NCBI GenBank assembly: GCA_013180625.2
Contig: SNVD02003292.1
Location: forward strand, 1-64,000
Direction: 5' to 3'
DNA length: 64,000 nucleotides
Origin: Boswellia sacra
Lineage: Eukaryota > Streptophyta > Magnoliopsida > Sapindales > Burseraceae
Shown: positions 35,195-43,737 of the stretch, piece after piece
Position numbering within the stretch: position 1 is the stretch's first letter
Layout: each line of letters starts with the position of its first letter
Position numbers and translations under genes: made by a program
The notes under the pieces: model-generated
What the model was told of the DNA's origin: nothing
Databases searched by the model: none
What the model saw: the letters and a program-made list of their open reading frames with translations, nothing else

Positions 35195-35272
35195 TACCTG
35201 TCCCAGTATGGCTTGAAGCCCACTGCAACTGGATTAGAGTTCCTTGGCATCAAATCACCAACTGAAGGATGA
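35195..35272 (+). pseudogene. unrecognised terminal exon, in phase with the TTM piece
   Basis: After CTTTTTCAG, a 26-codon segment (YLSQYGLKPTATGLEFLGIK, then SPTEG) ends in TGA at 35270-35272. It is followed by about 300 bp of 3'-UTR-like sequence with AATAAA-like stretches (35318-35324, GAATAAAT). The preceding TTM exon ends in phase 0, so a transcript could splice to it and end in a stop. The wording is not that of TTM proteins, and I cannot place it. Confidence 0.45.
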
Positions 35273-36283
35273 AATGATACCAAAAGATAAGAGTTTCTCG
35301 CAAGTTGATAGGTTTTTAGCAGTGAATAAATTTCTGGAAATGTGAACATGAGTTGTGGAGGTTAATTGGAGTTAAAGAAGCACCAGTCAGTTTAACATAC
35401 TGCATAAAATTTTTGTCATGTTGTGGACATTTTCCTTGTATTGTATGCTTTTAGTTGTAAAATCATGGTTTTCTGCTTAGAAAATTAATTGTAAAATCAT
35501 GCTCATTGGTCCATGACTGTAGCTGTGAAGTGGTAGCTGATGCTGCTATTTTGTTTGTAATATATGTGAGAGCGTGGGTTTCTTTCAAGTACTAATGATA
35601 ACCACCTGTGGCGGGCTGTTGCTGCCCTTCTTCATGGGTTCAGGGTGGTAATTGGTACTAGCAAATTTTGAGTTGCAAATTTTGAGTTCTGTTTGGTTTA
35701 CTCTTTCAGTTTTCATGCTTGTCTTGTTCGCTGTTGTGTCATTTATGTGCTGATGCTGTAGCATTTTAATCTTATTTAGGCCATCTCTCCTATATTCATT
35801 TCAATGCATTGAGTTGATGATTTGCTGATCGAGAGTTGGCTTTTAATTGTTTTGAGTTATTTGTTTTTCAATCTTCTACCTTGTTGATGTAGAGCTCTTG
35901 TTTTTGGTTTTGGTGATTGTTATGCCTATGAAAGGACGTTGCATTACTGTTCTCCTTTTGTCGCAAAAATATGCATTTGTCATTATACATTCGAGATGAG
36001 AAGATCTGCCATTGAATCAAACTATGCATTGAATCTTTTCTATAGCTGTTGGCTTGGTTTCTGTTGTTTCACCATTACCATTATTCTTTGGATTTAGCTT
36101 GCAACCTGCCTGACTTGGCTAAGTATAGTTGAATATGTTTTGTGTTATGCTAATGCTACTGGGTCCTCCCTCTCTTATTTGCTGTCTTTCACCTGTTTTT
36201 TGTCTGTCTGAAAGTTGATTCACCTTGTAGAGTGCTATGGAATGTGTTTTTGTCTGTTGAGTTTTATGTACTTTTTTAAAATA
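35273..36283. other. non-coding DNA between gene pieces and CACTA end
   Basis: T-rich sequence without a supported gene. The first part is probably the 3' untranslated region and downstream flank of the last captured exon. The minus-strand frame at 36119-36325 has no resemblance I recognise. Confidence 0.45.
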
Positions 36284-36341
36284 AAAAAATATATAATACG
36301 TGTCAGGATGAGACCATCCTGACACGTATTATATATTTTTT
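36284..36341. repeat. perfect palindrome, 27-bp arms, 4-bp loop
   Basis: Arms 36284-36310 and 36315-36341 are exact reverse complements around AGAC. The inner arm includes CGTGTCAGGATG, related to the neighbouring subterminal repeats. Confidence 0.93.
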
Positions 36342-36985
36342 AAAGATCTGTGTCGACCAAAAACCAACCCATAAAGGTTTACGAAAAAAGGGAATATGTG
36401 TCACTTAGGGAATGAAATATGTGTCGGCCAGAGAATGACACGTATCAGATTTTAAATAAAATACGTGTCGGCTAAAAACCGACACATAAGAAACGGAATA
36501 TTAGTGTACAAAATATGTGTCAGCTATCGAATGACACGTATAAAATTTTTAAAAATTTTAGTGTCGGCCAATAACCGACACATACTTTATAGAATATGTG
36601 TCACTTAGTGAAGATATATGTGTCGTTCATTGCATGACACATAGACTTAGAAGTCATATGTGTCGGTCATATTTTGACACGCCTGTGTCGTTCGATGACC
36701 AACACATAATATGTGTCGGTCAAGGAGTGACACTGGTATGTTGTTTTCTGACCGACACAAAATATGTGTCGCCTAATTACTGACACATATTTGATAAATC
36801 CGTTACTAAGTGACACATATTTGTGAATATATGTCTGTTTTTAAACGACATGTATTCTTGTGTCGGTTTGACCAAGTGACACATATAGAATACGTGTCAG
36901 GGCCATATGTGTCGTGCAAAAATCGACATGTATTCTGATATGTGTCAGTTTTCGGTCGACACAAAAACGCTTTTTTGTTGTAGTG
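36284..36985 (-). mobile_element. CACTA transposon terminus with subterminal repeat array
   Basis: Read on the minus strand from 36985, it starts CACTACAACAAAAAAGCG, then about 650 bp full of short repeats around TGTGTCGGT and its complement ACCGACACA. Pairs often form hairpins such as GTGTCGGCTAAAAACCGACAC. Direct and inverted subterminal repeats next to a CACTA TIR are the hallmark of En/Spm-type ends, where the transposon's DNA-binding protein binds. There is no transposase here. The array stops at a palindrome (36284-36341). Its TIR partner was not found at the other side of the block. Confidence 0.85.
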
Positions 36986-38181
36986 CTCAAGGATAACTAT
37001 TATCTTTTACAAGAATATCTCACTCTCACCACAATACAAGAACAAAGATAATTTTTACAACAAAAGTACAACTCTCTTCAAAGAGTAGATAAAGAATATA
37101 AAAGCTCTCTAGACTTGATATTTCTCTTATTTTTTGCTTGATAGATGCTTCTCTTTCTCTTTCTGAATGCATGGGAGAAGGGCTCCTTTTATAGGCAAAT
37201 GAGATGAACTTAACCAAGTGAAGACACTAACTCCAAATTTTCTGCCCACCATAAAAACTGTAATGTTGTCTACCATTTTTGTCAATGTTCCATTTGCAAT
37301 TTGAAAATCTGCAAAACATAAAAGATCTGGAAAATTGAATAAGTTTTCCAACGCATCAAGAACCAAGTCATTTGGAAATCTGTAGCTCATGATATGGCCA
37401 AAATACCTTTCGGTGCTCATGTGACTTGATTTTTCTTTCTTGTGTCAGTCCATCAAATTGAATGATAATTCTGTCAGCCTTCCGTTTGAAATTTGAATTT
37501 CTTCAAAACATAAAAGATCTGCATATTTGAATAAGCTTTCCAAAACATTAAGAATCAAAGCATTTAGATATCTCTATCTCAAGAAATGGACAAAAAAAAT
37601 TTGGTGCTCATATGAGTTGATTTTTCTTCTCTGTGTCAGTCCACCGAATTTCATGTCAATTATGTCAGCCTTCCATTTGAAATTTGAATTTCTTCAAAAC
37701 ATATGAATGTGCCTCTTATGTCCTCTTTCCAATGCCATAAGAATCATGTCATTTTGATTTTTCTAGCTCAAGATATGTCCATAGGAGTATTCGGTGCTCA
37801 TGTCAGCTGCTTCCATTTGTCTTCCAACTTGCATGATGATTTGGACAACCTTGAGTAAATTGAGTAAGCTTTCTAAATTGAGTAAGCTTTCTAAAGGCTC
37901 AAGAATCACGTCATTTGGACATATATAGAGATATATATGACCAATTGATTGAACATTGCTCATGTGTCACATTTCTTGGGTCAAACCTTGTTCTTAAACT
38001 TTGGTGCCTTTAACATGTAGTCTTCTCCTTAGCTTCAACACTTCATTTTAATAAGCCTTTTCTTGATTTTACAATTATTTCAATGATATTACTCTTGCAC
38101 ATAAATAAACATGTTAGTAAATCATAATGAATCAATGTGTATTGTTATCATCAAAATTATCATGTAGCCTTAGGGCCAATA
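36986..38181 (-). repeat. 3' LTR of copia element, proximal piece
   Basis: Starts CTCAAGGATAAC directly after the CACTA end and runs parallel to about 42492-43710. Ends CCAATA where the intact copies end CCAACA or CTAACA, a single change at the terminal dinucleotide. Confidence 0.92.
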
Positions 38182-38195
38182 ATCTCTCCCTTTTT
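38182..38195 (-). other. polypurine tract of the copia element
   Basis: The minus strand reads AAAAAGGGAGAGAT just before the 3' LTR. Confidence 0.7.
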
Positions 38196-38533
38196 GATGG
38201 TGACAAACCATTGATTGCTTTCAAATAATATCTAAAATAAAGAATGAAAATAAAATCAAGAATAAAAAAATGGCACTTGTTATGAATATAACCAATCCAA
38301 CTATTTCTCCCCCTTTTGTTATCATCAAAAAGATATAATCAAATTAACTACTCCCCCTAAATATATTCTCCCCCTTAACATATGCTACCATTCAAAGATA
38401 ATCATATAAAAAGCAAAATTAAGATATATCCAACATACCTAATTCTCTTTTACTTATGCAAAATCTATCTTGACTAAGGGGTTTAGTAATATTTAGGTCT
38501 AGAGACTAATTCCCAAACTTGATTTCTCTCAAA

Positions 38534-40145
38534 TTAGTTCAATTCTTCTTGCATAGCCAAAATCCAACTTTCTTCATTTTTGGCTTCTTTAAAAGATTTT
38601 GGTTCAAATTGAGAGACAAATGCAAAATGATTACAAAAGTTTCTAAAAAAAGATCTAGTTCTCATACCTTGTGATGGTTCACCAATAATGAGATCTTTAG
38701 GGTGAGCTTTTGCATACCTCAATTCCTTTGGTAATTCTTAGGAAGAATCATTTACTTCCTCAAGCTTTTCTTGTGGAAGTTGTAATTCATCTTGGCTCTT
38801 TTCATCAAGCTTTGATTCCTTGATTTGCCTTTCTACCTCAACAATATCAATATCTAAATTCTTTGAAAAAATCATGTTAGTTTCATCAAATTCAACATGC
38901 ATAGATTCTTCAATAGTAAGAGTCTTTTTGTTAAAAACTTTATATGCTTTACTATGGTTGGAGTAGCCAACAAAAATTCCAACATCGACTTTATTATCAA
39001 ATTTTCCAAGGTTATCCTTGGTGTTTAAAATAAAACATTTGCATCCAAAAACTTTAAAAAATCCAATGTTGGGTTTTCTTCCTTTATAAAGTTCATAAGG
39101 AGTTTTCTTTATTAAAGCTTTAAGATAGACTCTATTGATTATAAAGCATGCAGTATTAACGGCTTCGGCTCAAAAATATTTTGGCAAATTATTTTCAAGT
39201 AACATGGTCCTAGCCATTTCTTGGATAGTCCTATTTTTCCTTTCAACAACACCATTTTGTTGTGGAGTTCTAGGTGAGGAAAAATTATGCTCCAAAACCA
39301 TTTTCATCACAAAGATTTTCAAATGCAACATTGTCTACTTCACCACCATGATTACTCCTAATGGACACAATAGAATACCCTTTTTGAATTTGGACTCTTT
39401 TTGCAAATTTTGAAAAAGCTTGTATGGCCTCATTTTTAGTTTTCAAGAATAATACCCAAGTGAATCTTGAATAATCATCCACAATAACAAAAACATAATA
39501 CTTTCCACCGAAGGCTTTGAGTTCTTAATGGTCCAAATAAATCCAAATGAAGTAATTGTAGAGGTTTATTTGTTGAAATAAATTTCTTTTGTTTAAAAGA
39601 AGTTCTCACTTATTTTCCAAATTGATAAGCATCACAAATCTTATCCTTTTCAAATTTTATTTTTGGAAAGACCATCAACTAAATCATTTTTAGAAATTTT
39701 TGAAATTGTGTCCATGCTAGCATGACCTAACCTTCTATGCCATAACCAAGCATCATGATTAACAATGAAACAATTTTCTACATGATCATTAACATCAATA
39801 TCAATTGTATAAATATTACCACATCTATTACCAACAAATAATGTCTTATTGTTACTAACATCCTTAATCACACATCTATTAGGCTCAAAAGTAACAAAAT
39901 ATCCCTTATCACACAATTGACTAATGCTAATCAAATCATGTTTTAAACCATGAACAAGCAAAACATCTTTAATAATAGGTGAAGAAGGGTTACCAATATC
40001 ACCATGTCCGATTACCCTTCCTTTGGCATTATCACCGAAGGTCACATATCCTCCTTTCTTGATGATTAATCTTGAGAACTTGGAGGCATCTCCGGTCATA
40101 TGCCTTGAGCATCCACTATCTAAGTACCACTTGTGTTTGACACTC
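38534..40145 (-). pseudogene. copia pol fragment: protease, integrase, RT start
   Basis: In minus order: KWYLDSGCSRHMTGD (aspartic protease motif, about 40135-40090), the GAG-pre-integrase motif WLWHRRLGHASMDTISKI (about 39750-39690), integrase core MDDYSRFTWVLFLKTKNEAI (39482-39300), and HPKDLIIGEPSQGMRTRSFF up to ILAMQEELN (38722-38534), the lead-in to RT. The RT catalytic core and RNase H are gone, since the 3' LTR starts only about 350 bp further on. Stops and shifts occur between blocks. The long LTRs recall SIRE-type copia elements, but the lineage is not settled. Confidence 0.85.
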
Positions 40146-40246
40146 CTTTGTTTCTACAATCAACATTAAAAAAAGACTTTTTGGTACCCAAATGTTCTTG
40201 GGTCCTTGGGGGTTAGTTATGGTACTTTTTGGAACCCATATTTGTT

Positions 40247-40915
40247 TCAAATTAGGATTTCTCTTAATATAGCAAGAATGCACTTTGTGTCCTTTTCTTC
40301 CACAATAAGTACATGAATGATTAGGATTATTCTAGAAGATGCATGAGCAAAATAATTTTTAAAATACTTTTGATTTTTATGAGTTTTATATCCTAAACCT
40401 CTTTTATCAAAAACACACCTTTGGTTTTGTAACATAGAATTCAAATTTTTTGTGCTTTTTGTAAAACTATCAACAATATTTCTTAAGTCATTATTTTCCT
40501 TTTTCAAAATAACATTTTCTTTCTCTAATTTATCAAAATCCTTTTGTTTTAAAATCTCATTTTCAGTTTTTAAAAAATGTATTTGACTTTCCAAACTTTC
40601 AAAATCTTTTTGCTTTAAAATTTCATTTTCATTTTCTAAAGCTTCATTTATTTCCACCAACTCTTCTAATTGAGATAACATGATTTTTGACTTCTATTTG
40701 AAAACATTGATTTTTGAATTTTGTTTATCAACTTTCACATGTAAATTTTGTGAATGCTTCAAGTAATTCATCATATAAAAGCTTAGGATCATAATTTCGA
40801 ATACTTACCTCATCTTCACTTAAAGCCATAAAGCACATGTTTGCCACTTCACAATCTTCTTCTTCGGTGGAGCTAGCTTCACTATCATCCCAATTTGTGG
40901 CTTTCATTGCTTTGG
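40247..40915 (-). pseudogene. copia gag-pol linker with coiled coil
   Basis: The minus-strand frame 40681-40247 is a heptad-rich Glu/Lys/Asn/Leu segment with two repeats of the phrase TENEILKQKDF. It is followed by a region that in frame-shifted form keeps a Cys-His knuckle (near 40270-40310). Upstream (40900-40690) an acidic stretch with EASSTEEEDCEV can be read. It is part of the same polyprotein as the gag at 40926-41855. Confidence 0.65.
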
Positions 40916-40925
40916 ATTTCTTGTT

Positions 40926-41855
40926 TTAACTCTTGAAGTAAGGACAATCCATCTTTACATGTCCCGGTTTCTTGCACTCATAGCAAATGACTTGATCATT
41001 TTTCTTATCTTGCTTTGAGCTTTGCCCTTTGTACTCCCTTCTAGAATTCTTCTTGAATCCTTGGTTTCTTCTAATCATCCTTTTTAGCTTTCTTGTGATG
41101 AATGCAAGATCTTCATCATCTCCTTCATCGTCGGACTCATCTTCTTTTGTTGAAGATTTGAAAGCGATATTTTTCTTTTTCTTGAAATCTTCTTCATTCT
41201 CCTTCAAGGTGATTTCATGAGTCATGAGAGAACCCATAAGTTCTTCTAATGGTTGTTTGGTGAGGTCCTTTGCCTCTTGAATTGCCATCACCTTTGGCTC
41301 CCAAGATTTTGGTAGACACCTAAGAATCTTTCTCACCATTTCAACATTAGAATAAGATTTACCAAGAGATTTCAAACCATTGACAATATCCGTAAATCTA
41401 GTAAACATTTCAATAATTGATTCATCAGGTTCCATCTTAAAAAGCTCATAACTATGAACTAGTATACTAATTTTAGATTCCTTAACTTGACTAGTTCCTT
41501 CTTGAGTTACTTCAAGTGTGTGCCATATTTCTTGTGCCGTAGAACAGGTAGATATTCTATTAAACTCATTTCTATCTAGAGCACAATATAACACATTCAT
41601 AGCTTTAGCATTCAAACTCAATTTCTTTTTATCATCTTCACTAAACTCTTTAGGTTCTTTAAGCATGCATTCCCCATTTTCAATTTTGGTAGGAACAAAA
41701 GGTCCTTCCAAAACAATAGACCATAAATCATAATCAAAAGATTGCAAGAAAATACTCATTCTAGTTTTCCAATAAGAGTAATCACTTCCATTGAAAAATG
41801 GAGGTTTAGAGATAGAAAGCCCCTCAACATGTGAAGTTGGATTAAAAGTTGCCAT
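40926..41855 (-). CDS. copia Gag, open frame (309 aa)
   Basis: An uninterrupted minus-strand frame starts 36 bases inside the PBS, with MATFNPTSHVEG, and runs to a stop just after a CCHC zinc knuckle (CYECKKPGHVKMDC, residues about 292-305). The middle part (WKTRMSIFLQSFDYDLWSIV, and later FTRFTDIVNGLKSLGKSYSN, then a segment with EELMGSLMTHEI) is the retrotransposon gag domain (UBN2/Retrotran_gag group). The region before the knuckle is rich in Lys, Asp and Glu. It would form the particle coat around element RNA. It is the only retroelement protein in the window that looks complete at its N-terminus, although in an intact element it would continue into pol. Confidence 0.82.
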   Translation of the reverse strand: MATFNPTSHVEGLSISKPPFFNGSDYSYWKTRMSIFLQSFDYDLWSIVLEGPFVPTKIENGECMLKEPKEFSEDDKKKLSLNAKAMNVLYCALDRNEFNRISTCSTAQEIWHTLEVTQEGTSQVKESKISILVHSYELFKMEPDESIIEMFTRFTDIVNGLKSLGKSYSNVEMVRKILRCLPKSWEPKVMAIQEAKDLTKQPLEELMGSLMTHEITLKENEEDFKKKKNIAFKSSTKEDESDDEGDDEDLAFITRKLKRMIRRNQGFKKNSRREYKGQSSKQDKKNDQVICYECKKPGHVKMDCPYFKS

Positions 41856-41891
41856 AGCTCAAAATCGGTTAAGATTTAAAAAAATGAGCAA

Positions 41892-41907
41892 CCTTGCTCT
41901 GATACCA
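41892..41907 (-). other. primer binding site, initiator tRNA-Met type
   Basis: The minus strand reads TGGTATCAGAGCAAGG, two bases from the LTR end. It is a perfect plant copia PBS. Confidence 0.92.
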
Positions 41908-41909
41908 CT

Positions 41910-43710
41910 TGTTGACCCAGGTATGGCAACCCAAGAGAGGGGGTGAATTGGGTTTTTATTTATAAAAACTGATTTAGAAAACTTTTCTTGAAAGATCAAA
42001 ATTATTTAACTCTTTCTTTGAGAATAAAGGTGAAGAAGATGAAAATAGAAGTTATTAAACATGCAATCAAGAGAATAACAATAACGAACAATCACAAGTG
42101 CAAGTAAATATAAAGAGATAGGGATAGAGAGAGTGTAAACTCAATTTACGTGGTTCAGCAAACCTTGCCTACGTCCACGGGCTCCTAGCTCCACGAGCTA
42201 AGCTCTCCACTAAGTTGTAGAAATCTTTACAACTTGCTTGATGAGCAACCTCACCAAGAATTTTTCTTCCAACTCTTGATAACACCACACCAAGAGTTCT
42301 TCTTGATGAACAACCTCACCAAGGCAACTTCCTTCAACTCTTGATAACACCACACCAAGAGTTCTTCTTGATGAACAACCTCACCAAGGCAACTTCCTTC
42401 AACTCTTGATAACACCACACCAAGAGTTCTTCTTGATGAACAACCTCACCAAGGAAACTTCCTTCAACTCTTGATAACACACAACAAGAGTTCTGTCAAG
42501 CATAACTATTATCCTTTACAAGAATATCTCACTCTCACCACAATACAAGAACAAGGATAATTTTTACAACAAAAGTACAACTCTCTTCACAGAGTAGATA
42601 AAGAATATAAAAGCTCTCTAGACTTGATATTTCTCTTGTTTTTTGCTTGATAGATGCTTCTCTTGCTCTTTCTGAATGCATGGGAAAAGGGCTCCTTTTA
42701 TAGGCAAATGAGATGAACTTAACCAAGTGAAGACATTAACTCCAAATTTTCTGCCCACCATAAAAATCGTAATGTTGTCTGCCATTTTTGTCAATGTTTG
42801 GATTGAAATTTGAAAATATGTAACATAAAAGATCTAGAAAATTGAACAGGCTTTCCAACGCATCAAGAACCAAGTCATTTGGAAATATGTAGCTCAAGAT
42901 ATGGCCAAAACACCATTCGGTGCTCATGTGACTTGATTTTTCTTTCTTGTGTCAGTCCACCAAATTGAATGATAATTCTGTCAGCATTTCGTTTGAAATT
43001 TGAATTTCTTTAAAACATAAAAGATCTGCATATTTGAATAATCTTTCCAAAACATTAAGAATCAAAGCATTTGGATATCTCTATCTCAAGATATAGATAA
43101 AACATCATTCGATGCTCATATGAGTTGATTTTTCTTCTCTGTGTCAGTCCACCGAATTGTATGTCAATTATGTCAGCCTTCCATTTGAAATTTGAATTTC
43201 TTCAAAACATATGAAATGTGCCTCATTATGTCCTCTTTCCAATGCCACAAGAATCATGTCATTTTGATTTTTCTAGCTCAAGAGATGTCCAAAGGAGTAT
43301 TCGGTGCTCATGTCAGCTGCTTCCATTTATCTTCCAACTTGCATGATGATTTGGACAACCTTACACTTGAAATTTAAATTTCTTTTAAAACATATGAAAT
43401 GTTATAAATTGTAAGCTTTCCAAAGGCTCAAGAATCACATCATTTGGACATTTGTAGAGATATATATGACCAATTGATTGAACATTGCTCATGTGTCACA
43501 TTCCTTGAGTCAAACCTTGTTCTTAAACTTTGGTGCCTTTAACATGTAGTCTTCTCCTTAGCTTCAACACTTCATTTTAATAAGCCTTTTCTTGATTTTA
43601 CAATTATTTCAATGATATTACTCTTGCACATAAATAAACATGTTAGTAAATCATAATGAATCAATGTGTATTGTTATCATCAAAATTATCATGTAGCCTT
43701 AGGGCCAACA
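41910..43710 (-). repeat. 5' LTR of copia element (1801 bp, intact)
   Basis: Plus strand TGTTGACCCAGG...AGGGCCAACA, flanked on the right by GAGTG. Four units of about 63 bp lie at 42232-42490, against roughly three and a half in the solo LTR at 8538. Confidence 0.93.
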
Positions 43711-43737
43711 GAGTGTTGAGCGATAGAGTGTCGAGCG

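Larger units (their letters stand above)
24866..36985 (+). mobile_element. 12.1 kb block with pieces of at least four host genes, ending in a CACTA terminus
   Basis: Seen: the block lies between two halves of one copia LTR, so it came in after that element. Its right edge is precisely a CACTA-type terminus (TTTTTTGTTGTAGTG, 36971-36985) with subterminal repeats. It carries, all in plus orientation, a GET3B-like gene, three exons of an unknown gene, an RPN5 exon, cyclin B 3' exons, TTM exons and an unknown last exon. The left edge has no TIR; it begins with a 40-bp copy of GET3 exon 1 sequence. Inference: a Pack-CACTA-like element that captured host DNA and later lost its left end with some LTR bases. 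Alternative: separate insertions, or break repair using genomic filler DNA. Confidence 0.65.
24381..43710 (-). mobile_element. Ty1/copia element with 1.8 kb LTRs, its 3' LTR split by a 12 kb block
   Basis: On the minus strand: 5' LTR 43710-41910, PBS, gag, a partial pol, PPT, then the 3' LTR. The latter is in two pieces, 38181-36986 and 24865-24381, with a 12.1 kb foreign block between. Outer borders carry the TSD GAGTG (24376-24380, 43711-43715), so the split happened after insertion. The two pieces sum to 1681 bp against 1801 bp for the intact LTR. The missing 120 bp falls in the roughly 63-bp tandem repeats, so it could be repeat-number variation or loss at the junction. Pol lacks RT core and RNase H. 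Confidence 0.9.
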
